Below are positions 9,966 through 25,071 of a stretch of 64,000 nucleotides of DNA, one piece after another. Location: NCBI RefSeq assembly GCF_020524005.1, contig NZ_JAIVKK010000006.1, positions 124,001-188,000 on the forward strand, given 5' to 3'. The position numbers and the translations under genes are program-made. The stretch is from Microbulbifer aggregans (GTDB taxonomy: Bacteria; Pseudomonadota; Gammaproteobacteria; Pseudomonadales; Cellvibrionaceae). The notes beneath the pieces were generated by a model, which was not told the origin of the DNA, did not search any database, and was given only the letters and a program-made list of their open reading frames with translations. Each line of letters starts with the position of its first letter. Within the stretch, counting starts at the first letter, position 1.

Positions 9966-10019
9966 GGCCGCCACTCCCCTACGTCCAAGCCACCCGAGCC
10001 TTCGATACCGCACTGTAGC

Positions 10020-10131
10020 GGCAAATCGGCAGGAGTCTTCTCCCGGGACCACTGTAAATTCATCCCTGTACGTTGCGTCGGCGACGTCCATGCCGCCGAC
10101 GCTCCCGAGAGAAGACTCCTGCCGCTTTGCC
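10020..10131. repeat. Nested palindrome family, copy 3 (core forward)
   Basis: 29-bp arms (10020-10048 and 10103-10131) with two mismatches. The left arm contains GGCAGGAGTCTTCTCCCGGG. The 54-nt core 10049-10102 contains CATCCCTGTACGTTGCG and the hairpin CGGCGACGTCCATGCCGCCG. It lies between hutH and liuR. Confidence 0.87.
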
Positions 10132-10217
10132 TTCGCCCCCAGATCCTTTACTCCGTTAGGTCAGTCGCTCACCAAAACCATAACATCAGTCACAATTCGA
10201 CCCAGAGCAATGTTTAC

Positions 10218-10235
10218 GTTTACGTTAACGTAAAC
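10218..10235. promoter_or_regulatory. LiuR-type operator
   Basis: A perfect 18-bp palindrome GTTTACGTTAACGTAAAC. A further half-like TGTTTACG precedes it at 10211-10218. Known MerR-family LiuR sites in proteobacteria are TTTACGTTNACGTAAA-like palindromes. It lies 49 bp before the liuR start, where MerR regulators normally bind between promoter elements. It therefore likely controls the whole liu operon. Confidence 0.85.
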
Positions 10236-10283
10236 TATCCTTCAGACACTTCTGAGGAAAGGCCCAATGAGCATTACAAAAGC

Positions 10284-10676
10284 ATGAGCACTGCGAGCGC
10301 CGACAGCTACAGCATCTCCGAGCTGGCCCAGGAATTCGGGATTACTACCCGCACCATCCGCTTTTACGAAGACAAAGGGCTCCTGAGCCCTGAGCGGCGG
10401 GGTCAGACACGTATTTACAAGCCCGAGGACCGGGTGCGCCTGAAGCTGATCCTGCGTGGCAAGCGGCTCGGTTTCTCCCTCGACGAGAGCCGGGAAATCA
10501 TCGATATGTACGACCCGGCGCACGGCAATGTGGACCAGCTCAATCGCCTCCTCGATCGTATCGACGCCAAACGCCAGCAGTTGCGACAGCAACAGCGAGA
10601 CATCGAGAAGATGCTCGCCCAGCTGGACGATGCGACCGCCCGTGCCCAGGCGGCGCTGAAAGATCAAACAGACTGA
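10284..10676 (+). CDS. liuR: MerR-family regulator of leucine/isovalerate catabolism
   Basis: 130 residues. The MerR helix-turn-helix is at residues 9-45 (YSISELAQEFGITTRTIRFY then EDKGLLSP), followed by a second wing helix (RVRLKLILRGKRLGFSLDES) and a C-terminal dimerisation coiled coil (LDRIDAKRQQLRQQQRDIEK). It has no long ligand domain and no cysteine metal site. It lies directly ahead of liuA and behind a palindromic operator, matching LiuR, which in related bacteria controls branched-chain amino-acid degradation. Another start at 10267 is in a different frame. Confidence 0.92.
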   Translation: MSTASADSYSISELAQEFGITTRTIRFYEDKGLLSPERRGQTRIYKPEDRVRLKLILRGKRLGFSLDESREIIDMYDPAHGNVDQLNRLLDRIDAKRQQLRQQQRDIEKMLAQLDDATARAQAALKDQTD

Positions 10677-10728
10677 ATAAAAACCTTATTTCATAAATAA
10701 CTCTGACGAATCCAAAGCGGAGCACGCG

Positions 10729-11898
10729 ATGAATACTCCTTACCCAACCCTCAACTTCGGCCTCGGTGAAGACATCGATATGCTGCGGGACATGGTCTAC
10801 AAATTCTGCCAGGCAGAACTGGCGCCGCGTGCGGCGCAGATCGACGAGGACAACCTGTTCCCTGCCGATATGTGGAAAAAGTTCGGCGAGCTGGGCCTGC
10901 TGGGCATGACGGTTGAGGAGGAGTACGGCGGCTCCAATATGGGGTACCTGGCCCACGCGGTGGCGATGGAGGAGATTTCCCGCGCATCCGCTTCTGTCGG
11001 CCTGTCATACGGCGCGCACTCCAACCTGTGTGTTAACCAGATCCGCAAGAACGGTACGCCGGAGCAGAAGGCGAAGTATCTGCCGAAGCTGTGTTCCGGT
11101 GAACACATCGGTGCGCTGGCGATGAGTGAGCCGAATTCCGGTTCCGATGTGGTGAGCCTGCAGCTGAAGGCGGAGAAGAAAGGCGACCGCTTCATTCTGA
11201 ACGGCAACAAGATGTGGATCACCAACGGTCCCGACGCGAACACTTACGTGATCTACGCGCGCACCGAGCCGGGCATCAGCTCCGGCGGTATTACGGCGTT
11301 TATCGTGGAACGCGGCTTCAAGGGTTTCTCCCAGGCGCAGAAGCTGGACAAGCTGGGCATGCGCGGGTCCAACACCTGTGAGCTGGTGTTCGAGGACTGC
11401 GAGGTCCCGGAAGAAAACATTCTCGGCCAGTTGAATGGCGGTGTGCGGGTGCTGATGAGCGGCCTGGATTACGAGCGCACGATTTTGTCCGGTGGCCCGG
11501 TGGGGATCATGCAGGCGTGTCTGGATATCGTGGTGCCTTACATTCACGACCGCAAGCAGTTCGGTAAGGCGATCGGTGAGTTCCAGCTGATGCAGGGCAA
11601 GGTTGCGGATATGTACGCGGACCTGAATGCGAGCCGTGCGTATCTGTATGCTGTAGCCCGCGCCTGTGATCGCGGTGAGGATTCACGCAAGGATTCTGCA
11701 GCCGTGATCCTGTTTACTGCAGAGCGTGCGACGCAGATGGCGCTTCAGGCCATTCAGACCCTGGGCGGAAATGGTTATATCAATGAGTACGCCACTGGCC
11801 GCCTGCTGCGCGATGCCAAGCTGTACGAAATTGGCGCCGGTACTTCCGAGATCCGTCGCATGCTGATTGGGCGTGAACTGTTTAACGAGACTCGCTGA
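10729..11898 (+). CDS. liuA: Isovaleryl-CoA dehydrogenase
   Basis: 389 residues, typical of the acyl-CoA dehydrogenase family. It oxidises isovaleryl-CoA to 3-methylcrotonyl-CoA with FAD and passes electrons to electron-transfer flavoprotein. The family signatures [13 protein letters not shown] and [12 protein letters not shown] are visible. Glu249 in [12 protein letters not shown] sits in helix G, where isovaleryl-CoA dehydrogenases carry the catalytic base, which separates it from short-chain and medium-chain enzymes. The start follows CGGAG. It is the first enzyme gene of the operon, 52 bp after liuR. Confidence 0.95.
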   Translation: MNTPYPTLNFGLGEDIDMLRDMVYKFCQAELAPRAAQIDEDNLFPADMWKKFGELGLLGMTVEEEYGGSNMGYLAHAVAMEEISRASASVGLSYGAHSNLCVNQIRKNGTPEQKAKYLPKLCSGEHIGALAMSEPNSGSDVVSLQLKAEKKGDRFILNGNKMWITNGPDANTYVIYARTEPGISSGGITAFIVERGFKGFSQAQKLDKLGMRGSNTCELVFEDCEVPEENILGQLNGGVRVLMSGLDYERTILSGGPVGIMQACLDIVVPYIHDRKQFGKAIGEFQLMQGKVADMYADLNASRAYLYAVARACDRGEDSRKDSAAVILFTAERATQMALQAIQTLGGNGYINEYATGRLLRDAKLYEIGAGTSEIRRMLIGRELFNETR

Positions 11899-11949
11899 GC
11901 TTCTCCGGGTCCGCGAGAGCTTCGTTGCGAGTTCCGTGGCGGCCCTGCT

Positions 11950-12055
11950 GCAAGATCGGGTTGCGGGAACACGGACTAGGCGTCCCCCCTCAACCCATCC
12001 ATGGGGGCTCTTCTAAAACATCCCTGTTTTAGAAGGTCCTGCAAACCAATACCGG
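11950..12055. repeat. Nested palindrome family, copy 4 (long core, forward, degraded arms)
   Basis: The arms (11950-11968 and 12037-12055) are only partly complementary (GGTTGCGGGA against TCCTGCAAACC). The core matches the reverse complement of copy 9 closely (GACTAGGCGTCCCC, AACCCATCCATGGGGGCTC). A perfect inner hairpin TTCTAAAACA-TCCC-TGTTTTAGAA lies at 12011-12034. It is located between liuA and liuB. Confidence 0.75.
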
Positions 12056-12106
12056 CATCAGTGCCTTATCTTCTGGCATTGAGCACGAATCAACTTCGTA
12101 TTTTTT

Positions 12107-13714
12107 ATGAACCAGATTCAGAGCAAGATTAATTCCCGCGATCCTGCATTTGCGGAAAATCGTGAACAGATGCAGCAGATCGTCGATGACCTGCGCAACA
12201 AGCTCGAAGGCATTGCCAAAGGCGGTAGCGAACGCGCGCGGGAAAAACATGTTTCCCGCGGAAAGCTGTTACCGCGGGATCGCATCGATACGCTGCTGGA
12301 CCCCGGCAGCCCGTTCCTGGAATTTTCGCAACTCGCCGCCTATGACGTGTACGGCGAAGACGTGCCCGCAGCCGGCATCCTGACCGGTATCGGCACCGTC
12401 GCCGGCCAGCCCTGTGTGATCGTGGCCAACGATGCGACGGTGAAAGGCGGTACCTATTACCCATTGACCGTAAAAAAACACCTGCGCGCACAGGCGATTG
12501 CCGAGCAGAACAATCTGCCGTGTATTTACCTGGTGGATTCCGGCGGCGCCAACCTGCCGCGCCAGGATGATGTATTCCCGGACCGCGAGCACTTCGGGCG
12601 TATCTTCTTTAACCAGGCCAATCTGTCTGCGAAGAACATTCCCCAGATCGCGGTGGTGATGGGCAGCTGTACAGCTGGTGGTGCTTACGTGCCGGCGATG
12701 GCGGATGAATCCATCATGGTGAAAGAACAGGCCACGATTTTCCTCGCTGGCCCGCCGCTGGTAAAAGCGGCGACCGGCGAAGAAGTCTCAGCAGAAGAGC
12801 TGGGCGGTGCTGAGGTGCACTGCAAGACTTCCGGTGTCTCCGATCACTTTGCCAATAACGATACCCACGCGCTGCAGATTGCGCGCAATTCCGTGGCGCG
12901 CCTGAACCGGGTGAAGAATCCGGGGCTGGATGTTCGCAAGCCTGTTGAGCCGATCTATCCGCCAGAAGAGATCTACGGCATTGTGCCGAAGGATTCCCGC
13001 CAGCCATTCGATGTGCGCGAGATCATTGCACGGGTTGTGGACGGTTCCGCGTTCGATGAATTCAAGGCACTGTACGGTACGACCCTGGTAACAGGCTTTG
13101 CGCGCATTCATGGTTACCCGGTGGGGATCGTGGCGAATAACGGCATCCTGTTTGCCGAGAGCGCACAAAAAGGCGCGCACTTTATTGAGCTGTGTGCACA
13201 GCGCAATATTCCGCTGATATTCCTGCAGAACATCACCGGTTTTATGGTGGGCAAGCAGTACGAAGCCGGCGGCATTGCCAAGCACGGCGCGAAGATGGTG
13301 ACCGCTGTGGCGACAGCAAAAGTGCCCAAGATCACCATTTTGATCGGCGGCTCTTTCGGTGCCGGCAACTACGGCATGTGCGGTCGCGCTTACGATCCCA
13401 ACTTCCTGTTCATGTGGCCCAACGCACGCATCTCCGTAATGGGTGGTGAGCAGGCGGCTGGTGTTCTGGCACAGGTGAAGAAAGACCAGATGGCGGCACA
13501 GGGCGAGGACTGGAGCGAGGAAGAAATCGCCAGGTTCAAACAGCCGATCATCGACGACTATGATCACCAGGGTCACCCCTACTACGCCTCGGCGCGATTG
13601 TGGGATGACGGGGTGATCGACCCGAAAGATACGCGCACCGTGTTGGGCCTGTGTCTTGCGGCAGCAACACACAAAGAGCCCGAGGAGACCAAGTTCGGGG
13701 TCTTCCGGATGTAA
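12107..13714 (+). CDS. liuB: 3-Methylcrotonyl-CoA carboxylase, carboxyltransferase (beta) subunit
   Basis: 535 residues, the normal size. It transfers CO2 from carboxybiotin on LiuD to 3-methylcrotonyl-CoA, giving 3-methylglutaconyl-CoA. Both carboxyltransferase halves are present. The N-half reads [31 protein letters not shown] and [14 protein letters not shown]. The C-half reads [19 protein letters not shown] and [17 protein letters not shown]. The residues around [12 protein letters not shown] are typical of methylcrotonyl- rather than propionyl-CoA carboxylases. No strong ribosome binding site precedes the ATG. The palindrome just upstream may contribute to mRNA structure. Confidence 0.96.
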   Translation: MNQIQSKINSRDPAFAENREQMQQIVDDLRNKLEGIAKGGSERAREKHVSRGKLLPRDRIDTLLDPGSPFLEFSQLAAYDVYGEDVPAAGILTGIGTVAGQPCVIVANDATVKGGTYYPLTVKKHLRAQAIAEQNNLPCIYLVDSGGANLPRQDDVFPDREHFGRIFFNQANLSAKNIPQIAVVMGSCTAGGAYVPAMADESIMVKEQATIFLAGPPLVKAATGEEVSAEELGGAEVHCKTSGVSDHFANNDTHALQIARNSVARLNRVKNPGLDVRKPVEPIYPPEEIYGIVPKDSRQPFDVREIIARVVDGSAFDEFKALYGTTLVTGFARIHGYPVGIVANNGILFAESAQKGAHFIELCAQRNIPLIFLQNITGFMVGKQYEAGGIAKHGAKMVTAVATAKVPKITILIGGSFGAGNYGMCGRAYDPNFLFMWPNARISVMGGEQAAGVLAQVKKDQMAAQGEDWSEEEIARFKQPIIDDYDHQGHPYYASARLWDDGVIDPKDTRTVLGLCLAAATHKEPEETKFGVFRM

Positions 13715-13750
13715 TTGCTGTGTCGGAGTAAAACACTCGAAGCGAAGGTT

Positions 13751-13854
13751 CTGATAGCGTGGCTACTTTGCGGGACCTTCACCGGCATGGATGCCGGTGC
13801 AGAGCTTACAGGGATGTATTCACAGCGTGTCCCGCAAAGTAGCCACGCTAGCAG
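13751..13854. repeat. Nested palindrome family, copy 5 (core reverse)
   Basis: 25-bp arms (13751-13775 and 13830-13854) with one mismatch (TAGCGTGGCTACTTTGCGGG in the left arm). The core 13776-13829 holds the hairpin CACCGGCATGGATGCCGGTG and TACAGGGATGTATTCACAGC. It lies between liuB and liuC. Confidence 0.87.
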
Positions 13855-13914
13855 GACCGCCACAGGACCAGCTCCAAAGCCCAGAACCATAGAACCAATT
13901 TGAGCGAGAACAAC

Positions 13915-14712
13915 ATGACCGAAAAAATGCTGTGCGAAATCGATAGCGAAGGCGTCGCGACGGTAACCTTAAACCGCCCGGAAGTTCATAACGCCTTCGA
14001 TGACGACCTGATTCGCCAGCTCGGCGAAACCTTCGACAACCTCGCTCGCAGCGGTGGCATCCGCGCACTGGTACTCGCCTCCAACGGCAAGAACTTCTCC
14101 GCCGGTGCTGACCTGAACTGGATGAAGCGCGTGGCGGAATACAGCGAAGAAGAAAATCGCAAAGACGCCGCCACCCTCGCCGCCATGCTGCACAAGCTCG
14201 ACCAGTTCCCCGCCCCCACCATTGCCCGGGTTCAGGGAGCTGCGTTCGGCGGAGCCGTAGGCCTCGTCAGCTGCTGTGACATTGCCGTCGCCGCCCAGCG
14301 CGCCAGTTTTTGCCTGAGCGAAGTAAAAATCGGCCTGCTCCCCGCCACCATTAGCCCCTATGTAATCAACGCGATCGGCACGCGCCAGGCGCGGCGCTAC
14401 TTCGTGACCGCCGAGCGCTTCAGCGCAGAACGCGCGAAGGAAATCGGCCTGGTGTCCGAAGTGGTACACGAGGGCGAGCTGGACCTGACCGTGCAAAAGC
14501 TCGTGAACAGCATTACCGACAACGGCCCCAACGCCGTCACCATGGCCAAGCAACTGGCCATGTCCATGTCCAACCGCGTGATCAACGAAGAACTGCAGGG
14601 GCAGACCAGTGCCCTGATTGCTGCTGTTCGGGTTTCACCCGAAGGACAGGAAGGGTTGAGCGCATTTTTGGAAAAACGTGCGCCCAGCTGGATGAATACC
14701 AGCGAGGAATAA
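13915..14712 (+). CDS. liuC: Methylglutaconyl-CoA hydratase (enoyl-CoA hydratase family)
   Basis: 265 residues from the ATG at 13915. A TTG five codons upstream is possible, but the ATG has a purine-rich GAGCGAGAA before it. Crotonase-fold motifs are present: ALVLASNGKNFSAGADLNWM, GAAFGGAVGLVSCCDIAVA (oxyanion hole and catalytic region) and SEVKIGLLPATISPYV. It hydrates 3-methylglutaconyl-CoA to HMG-CoA. The specific assignment rests on position between the two carboxylase subunits. The family alone would say only enoyl-CoA hydratase. Confidence 0.92.
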   Translation: MTEKMLCEIDSEGVATVTLNRPEVHNAFDDDLIRQLGETFDNLARSGGIRALVLASNGKNFSAGADLNWMKRVAEYSEEENRKDAATLAAMLHKLDQFPAPTIARVQGAAFGGAVGLVSCCDIAVAAQRASFCLSEVKIGLLPATISPYVINAIGTRQARRYFVTAERFSAERAKEIGLVSEVVHEGELDLTVQKLVNSITDNGPNAVTMAKQLAMSMSNRVINEELQGQTSALIAAVRVSPEGQEGLSAFLEKRAPSWMNTSEE

Positions 14713-14840
14713 AGCTCGCAGACTGGATCCCGGCTCGAGGCCGGGATGACGACGAACTGTCACCCCGCTACCGGATTAATTCCGGCAAGAAAAAGCGATT
14801 TGGGTTCCAGTAGCTACGACGTACAAAAGTTTAAATTGAA

Positions 14841-14952
14841 GGTCTGGTGCCGGGTGAGCATTTTCAAAACTGTCGGAAACAAGGACGTTTCCGACAGAGC
14901 GTACAGGGATGTATTCACAGCGGTTTTGAAAATGCTCACCCGGTGCCAGACC
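14841..14952. repeat. Nested palindrome family, copy 6 (core reverse)
   Basis: 30-bp arms (14841-14870 and 14923-14952), complementary except for one dinucleotide that reads TG in both arms. The left arm starts GGTCTGGTGCCGGGTGAGC. The core holds the hairpin CGGAAACAAGGACGTTTCCG and TACAGGGATGTATTCACAGC. It lies between liuC and liuD. Confidence 0.9.
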
Positions 14953-14978
14953 GCCACAGCCCCTAAACAGAGCCAGTT

Positions 14979-16979
14979 ATGATTCGCAAACTGCTAATCG
15001 CCAACCGCGGCGAAATTGCCTGTCGTATTATCCGCACTGCACGCCGCCTCGGTGTTGGCACTGTTGCGGTCTACTCCGATGCCGATGCCAACGCCCTGCA
15101 TGTGCAGCAGGCGGATGAAGCCGTACATCTCGGCCCCGCACCCGCCAGGGAATCCTACCTGGATATCGACAAAGTCATTGCCGCCGCAAAAAAAACCGGC
15201 GCCGATGCGATCCATCCCGGTTACGGCTTCCTGTCGGAAAATGCCCACTTCTGCCGCGCCTGTGAAGAAGCCGGCATCATCTTTGTCGGCCCACCCGCCA
15301 CCGCCATCGAAGCCATGGGCTCCAAGTCGGCCGCCAAACGCATTATGGAAGACGCCCAGGTACCGCTGGTACCCGGCTACCACGGCCACAACCAGGACGC
15401 CGGAATTCTCGAAGGCCACGCCAACCGCATCGGTTACCCGGTACTGCTCAAAGCCGCCGCCGGTGGCGGTGGTAAAGGCATGCGCCGCGTCGACAAACCC
15501 GAGGAGTTTCACGCCGCCCTGGAAGCCGCCAAGCGCGAAGCCCAAAACGCCTTCAGCGATGACCACATGCTGATCGAACGCTACGTGGTCAACCCGCGCC
15601 ACGTGGAAATCCAGGTGTTCTGTGACAAGCAGGGCAAAGGCGTTTACCTGTTCGAGCGCGACTGCTCCGTGCAGCGACGCCACCAGAAAGTCGTCGAGGA
15701 AGCGCCAGCGCCTGGCCTGCCCGCAGAAACCCGCAAAAAAATGGGCGAAGCCGCCCTGCGCGCCGCCCATGCCATCGGCTACGTGGGCGCCGGCACCGTG
15801 GAATTCCTGCTCGACGCCAGCGGCAGTTTCTATTTCATGGAAATGAATACCCGCCTGCAGGTGGAACACCCGGTAACCGAAATGATCACCGGTCAGGACC
15901 TGGTCGCCTGGCAACTGGCGGTCGCCGCCGGTGAATCCTTGCCACTGGAGCAGGAAGATCTGCATATCGTCGGGCACGCCTTCGAAGTGCGCATCTACGC
16001 CGAAGACCCGGACAACGACTTCCTGCCCGCGACCGGCAAACTGCTCCGGCACCAGCCGCCGGCGGAAGACCGCAGCGTGCGCGTGGATACCGGTGTACAA
16101 ACCGGTGATGAAATCAGCGTGCACTACGACCCGATGATTTCCAAACTGATCGTACACGGCAGCAACCGCCGCGAGGCCCTGGCCAAGCTGGACCGCGCCC
16201 TGCAGCAGTACCAGATCGCCGGGCTGCGCCACAATATCGAATTCCTGCGCCGGGTGATCAATCACACCGCCTTCGTCAACGGCCGGGTGAATACGCACTT
16301 TATCGAAGACTACGAACCGGAAATCCTGCAGCAGGAGCAGCAACTGCGCTCCCAGCAGTGCGCAGCGATTGCGGCCTTCCTCCACCACAGCGAAACCCGC
16401 GCACAACACCGCTCCGCCCCCAAAATGGATGCGTTTTCCCCCTGGCACAATGGCAGCAACTGGCGTAACGGCCTGACCGTGTGGCGCAGTCAGCGCGTCG
16501 AGGTACACGGCAAAGAAATCGAAATCCGCTTCTCCGGTAGCGAAGACAAGCTGCAGTGGCAATGCAGTACCGCCGTCGACGCCCAAGCTGGAGAAATCAC
16601 CGCGCTGCACGGCCAGAACATGGCGATCATCGACGGACGCCGCCTGAGCTACAGCAGCGTGGCCAGCGGCAACCAGGGCACCGTGTTTATCAGTGGCGAA
16701 CAAGTGGACTTTGCTGTACTGCCTGCGGACATCGGTGAGGCCAGCGAAGCCGGCCACGGGCTCGAGGCACCCATGAACGGTACCATCGTCACCCTGCTGG
16801 TCGAACCCGGTGCGGCGGTAGAAAAAGACCAGCCCCTGCTGGTGATGGAAGCGATGAAAATGGAGCACACCTTGCGGGCGCCCACCATCGGCACCGTGAA
16901 CCAATTCTTCTGTTCCGCCGGCGAGCTGGTGGCTGGCGGCAGCCTGCTGATCGACTTTGAAGGGGAGAATTCACAATGA
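14979..16979 (+). CDS. liuD: 3-Methylcrotonyl-CoA carboxylase, biotin-carboxylase (alpha) subunit
   Basis: 666 residues. The domains in order are a biotin carboxylase N-domain ([20 protein letters not shown]), an ATP-grasp ([54 protein letters not shown]), a BC C-domain (RIYAEDP), a BT linker, and a C-terminal biotinyl domain with Lys627 in MEAMKMEH as the biotinylation site. It carboxylates biotin with ATP and bicarbonate and feeds LiuB. Its stop codon overlaps the liuE start by four bases (ATGA), so translation is coupled. Confidence 0.96.
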   Translation: MIRKLLIANRGEIACRIIRTARRLGVGTVAVYSDADANALHVQQADEAVHLGPAPARESYLDIDKVIAAAKKTGADAIHPGYGFLSENAHFCRACEEAGIIFVGPPATAIEAMGSKSAAKRIMEDAQVPLVPGYHGHNQDAGILEGHANRIGYPVLLKAAAGGGGKGMRRVDKPEEFHAALEAAKREAQNAFSDDHMLIERYVVNPRHVEIQVFCDKQGKGVYLFERDCSVQRRHQKVVEEAPAPGLPAETRKKMGEAALRAAHAIGYVGAGTVEFLLDASGSFYFMEMNTRLQVEHPVTEMITGQDLVAWQLAVAAGESLPLEQEDLHIVGHAFEVRIYAEDPDNDFLPATGKLLRHQPPAEDRSVRVDTGVQTGDEISVHYDPMISKLIVHGSNRREALAKLDRALQQYQIAGLRHNIEFLRRVINHTAFVNGRVNTHFIEDYEPEILQQEQQLRSQQCAAIAAFLHHSETRAQHRSAPKMDAFSPWHNGSNWRNGLTVWRSQRVEVHGKEIEIRFSGSEDKLQWQCSTAVDAQAGEITALHGQNMAIIDGRRLSYSSVASGNQGTVFISGEQVDFAVLPADIGEASEAGHGLEAPMNGTIVTLLVEPGAAVEKDQPLLVMEAMKMEHTLRAPTIGTVNQFFCSAGELVAGGSLLIDFEGENSQ

Positions 16980-17896
16980 ACCTGCCTGATCGCGTCAAGA
17001 TTGTCGAGGTGGGCCCCCGCGACGGCCTGCAAAACGAGAAGCAACCCATTTCCGTGGACACCCGGGTCAAACTCATCGACCTACTGAGTGACAGTGGCCT
17101 GCAGGTAATCGAAGCCGGCAGTTTCGTCAGCCCCAAATGGGTACCGCAAATGGCGGCCAGCGAAGAGGTGCTCGCCGGCATCCAGCGCAAGCCCGGCGTT
17201 ATCTACAGTGCCCTCACCCCCAATATGCTCGGCTACGAGCGCGCACGGGAGGCAAAGGCGGATGAGGTTGCGGTATTTGGCGCGGCCTCCGAGAGTTTTA
17301 CCCGCAAGAACATCAACTGCTCCATCGAGGAGAGCCTGGAGCGGTTCCGCCCGCTGGCCGAGCAGGCGCGCAAGGATGGTATTCCGGTGCGCGGCTACGT
17401 TTCCTGCGTATTGGGCTGCCCGTACGAAGGCGACATCAGAGCCGACAAGGTGGCCGAAGTCAGCGCCGCGCTTCTGGAGATGGGCTGCTATGAAATCAGC
17501 CTCGGCGACACCATCGGTGTCGGCACGCCCGAAAAAGCCAAGCGTATGATCGAGACTGTTGCGCGCAGGATCCCCTTGGAAAAGCTCGCAGTGCACTTCC
17601 ACGATACCTATGGCCAGGCGCTGGCAAACCTCTATGCGGCACTGCAGGTGGGCGTAAGCGTTATCGACTCCGCGGTAGCCGGCCTTGGCGGCTGCCCCTA
17701 TGCCCGCGGAGCCTCCGGCAACGTGGCCAGCGAAGACGTGCTCTACATGCTCGATGGACTCGGCATTCACACCGGTGTGGATCTCGGCAAACTGGCCGTG
17801 GCCGGTAACTTTATCTCGCAGGCGCTGGGGCGGGAAAACGGCTCCAAGGTGGCCCGGGCCATATCCGGGGAATGTGGCAAAGTCGAGGGAGACTGA
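16976..17896 (+). CDS. liuE: Hydroxymethylglutaryl-CoA lyase
   Basis: 306 residues, full length. It cleaves HMG-CoA to acetoacetate and acetyl-CoA, the last step of leucine degradation. The DRE-TIM metallolyase motifs are [10 protein letters not shown] near the N-terminus, the metal-binding [13 protein letters not shown], and the active-site loop [14 protein letters not shown] with its catalytic cysteine. It overlaps liuD by 4 bp after a GGGGAG ribosome binding site. It is the last recognisable liu gene; no acetoacetate CoA-transferase or synthetase follows. Confidence 0.96.
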   Translation: MNLPDRVKIVEVGPRDGLQNEKQPISVDTRVKLIDLLSDSGLQVIEAGSFVSPKWVPQMAASEEVLAGIQRKPGVIYSALTPNMLGYERAREAKADEVAVFGAASESFTRKNINCSIEESLERFRPLAEQARKDGIPVRGYVSCVLGCPYEGDIRADKVAEVSAALLEMGCYEISLGDTIGVGTPEKAKRMIETVARRIPLEKLAVHFHDTYGQALANLYAALQVGVSVIDSAVAGLGGCPYARGASGNVASEDVLYMLDGLGIHTGVDLGKLAVAGNFISQALGRENGSKVARAISGECGKVEGD

Positions 17897-17968
17897 TGGA
17901 TACCCCGATCAGGGCTTTCAGTTCTTAACGCGGACAAGGTCACGGGTTTCTCTCTGATCTGCTAACAT

Positions 17969-17993
17969 CGGGCGCTCAGTTTTTCAGCGCCCG
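17969..17993 (+). terminator. Hairpin after liuE
   Basis: An 8-bp stem CGGGCGCT/AGCGCCCG with a T-rich 9-nt loop, about 70 bp after liuE and just before the DUF945 gene. It has no T run after the stem, so it may act as a weak terminator or leader hairpin. Confidence 0.35.
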
Positions 17994-18004
17994 ATAATGA
18001 ACCA

Positions 18005-19261
18005 ATGAAAGCTTTACGACTCCTTCTGATCTCCCTGACTGCCCTGCTATTGCTGGCTGCCCTGGTGGCGCCAGGCCTGATTGGCCCGAAAGTGGAAGAA
18101 ACCCTGCAACAGCAGCTGGCCAACCAGCCCAATATCGAAATCACCGGTTACCAGCGCGGCTGGTTCGGCGCAGAAGCCCTGACCCTGCTGAAAGGCAAAG
18201 ACGGCGCGACCGAAATCCACAGTGCTATCCAGCACGGTCCGGTGGTGTTTACCCGCAACGGCCCGCGCATCGGGGTCATCTACAGTAAGACCCGCCTCAG
18301 CGGCCAGCAACTGGAACCGGCGTTGCGCCACCAGCTGGAAGCCTATTACGGCCCGCTCAGCGCCGACGTTGAGCAAAGCCCGCTGCTACTCGAAACCCTG
18401 GTAGCCACCGACAACCGGGTAATCAACACCCTGCACCTGCTCCCCATTGATCGAAAAGAGGGCGACCAGGCACTGCGCTTCGAGGGTGCCGAAATCCAGC
18501 TGATCACCGATTATCAGGGCCAACAGCAGGACAGCCGCTTCGAGCTCGGTGAATTCGTGCGGATGGATGGCCACCGTGAGGCGCTTTACCTGCAGTCCGC
18601 CACCGGCGACTTCAATCTCGATGGCAACGGCGCAGGCACTCTGCAGCTGATGCTGCCACTGGTACGCGCCAACAACGATTCCGGCCCACTGGAGTTGCGC
18701 AACGTCACAGCGGATTATGCCGGCGAGCTGGCAGGGGCACGCACGCTGAAAGTGCAAACCAATATCAGCCTGCCAGAAATCCAGTCGGCCACCCCGGCAA
18801 GCGCACTAACGCAACAGATGCACCTGCCTGCCATTGGCTATGACGACCTGCACCACTATCTGTACACCCTGTTGCTGACCCCATCTGCGGAGCGCAACTG
18901 GGCACAGGTATTCGATCGCCCGCTGAAGATGCAGCAACAACTGGATATCCAGACCGCGAACGGGCCGATGCAGCTGCAGATGGACGTGGACTGGCAGGGC
19001 ATGCCGCGCAAGCGTCAGCCCAATGACAAACTCTTCTGGATGGATGCGCTCACCGGCGAAGCCAATATCAACGCTGCAGAGCAGGCGCTGATGCAATCCC
19101 CGGCAATCATGCAGGCGAGCACACTGAAACAGTATGGATTGCTGATCGAAAATAACGGAGAGCTGACCATGCACCTGCAGCTGGATCGCGGCAATCTTCT
19201 GGTCAACGGCCAACCGCTTCCCGCCGACCTGTTTATGCTGGCCATGCTCGGCAATTTCTAA
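18005..19261 (+). CDS. DUF945 (YdgA-like) envelope protein
   Basis: 418 residues. It starts with one hydrophobic segment (about residues 5-27, LLLISLTALLLLAALVAPGL) that serves as a signal anchor or signal peptide. The DUF945 signature follows: a short segment after the membrane helix, VEETLQQQLANQPN, then ITGYQRGWFGAEALTLL. Proteins of this family, like E. coli YdgA, are periplasmic or inner-membrane associated and have no established biochemical role. It stands alone between the liu operon and a secreted protease, with hairpins on both sides, so it is probably a single transcription unit. Confidence 0.82.
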   Translation: MKALRLLLISLTALLLLAALVAPGLIGPKVEETLQQQLANQPNIEITGYQRGWFGAEALTLLKGKDGATEIHSAIQHGPVVFTRNGPRIGVIYSKTRLSGQQLEPALRHQLEAYYGPLSADVEQSPLLLETLVATDNRVINTLHLLPIDRKEGDQALRFEGAEIQLITDYQGQQQDSRFELGEFVRMDGHREALYLQSATGDFNLDGNGAGTLQLMLPLVRANNDSGPLELRNVTADYAGELAGARTLKVQTNISLPEIQSATPASALTQQMHLPAIGYDDLHHYLYTLLLTPSAERNWAQVFDRPLKMQQQLDIQTANGPMQLQMDVDWQGMPRKRQPNDKLFWMDALTGEANINAAEQALMQSPAIMQASTLKQYGLLIENNGELTMHLQLDRGNLLVNGQPLPADLFMLAMLGNF

Positions 19262-19702
19262 TCCCCTGATTTCCCGCCTGTTTCCAAATCAAAAGAAACA
19301 GGCGGGATGCCCCCGCCATCTCCAGTCTGACTCCGCCCCCTCTCCAAACAGCCCGCCTCAATTTAGTACGCCAGTGTTTTTGTGACTGTCTAGCACGCTT
19401 TCCCCCAAGCTTATCCAGCATTTGCCGCAGAATATGCCAATACTGACAAAACAGCATTTCTCGATATTTTTGCGCACACAAAACCAGCGTAAACCAACTT
19501 TTATCCCGGCATATCCCCATGCTGCAGAATGGGGCGCAACGTATCAGTTTGTCACAGGCAACAGAAATCTCTGGAAATAGACCGGCCGGTATGAAAAAAC
19601 TCGTCGGGCAAATGGCATTTGGCACAACCGTCTCCATAAAAAAACACGCACCCGGGTTGCGTGAAAGCGCCATGCCAAAAAATAACCAGATTAGGGTTCA
19701 AC
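19262..19702. other. Intergenic region upstream of the large protease
   Basis: No gene is recognisable. Downstream of the DUF945 gene a strong hairpin lies at 19273-19306. Just before the protease a perfect hairpin CACGCA/TGCGTG (19645-19663) follows an A7 run, in the 5' leader. The rest is moderately AT-rich and should contain the protease promoter. No confident -35/-10 pair was chosen. Confidence 0.55.
19273..19306 (+). terminator. Hairpin after the DUF945 gene
   Basis: A perfect 12-bp stem CCCGCCTGTTTC/GAAACAGGCGGG with a 10-nt loop, 12 nt after the stop codon. No T run follows, so it may be factor-assisted or an mRNA-stabilising hairpin. Confidence 0.55.
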
Positions 19703-24958
<5,256 letters not shown>

Positions 24959-24969
24959 TCCCCGCCATG

Positions 24970-24998
24970 GTTACCCGGCTTCGGTCGGGTAACTTTTT
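24970..24998 (+). terminator. Rho-independent terminator of the protease gene
   Basis: Stem GTTACCCG/CGGGTAAC with an 8-nt loop GCTTCGGT, followed by TTTTT, 11 nt after the stop codon. Confidence 0.85.
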
Positions 24999-25004
24999 AC
25001 TGGC

Positions 25005-25031
25005 AAAAAAAGAGCGGCCAACTGGCCGCTC
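25005..25031 (-). terminator. Rho-independent terminator of the DUF4870 gene
   Basis: On the minus strand, stem GAGCGGCC/GGCCGCTC with a 4-nt loop, followed by seven T. It lies about 40 nt beyond the stop of the convergent small membrane gene. Confidence 0.85.
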
Positions 25032-25071
25032 AACTTTCTCTCACCGTTTACCGGTCTTACCTCAAACTCTT

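Noticed and set aside
14994-16904. Long minus-strand open frame opposite liuD
   Set aside because: This is an antisense shadow of the biotin-carboxylase gene. High GC content and codon bias leave such frames open.
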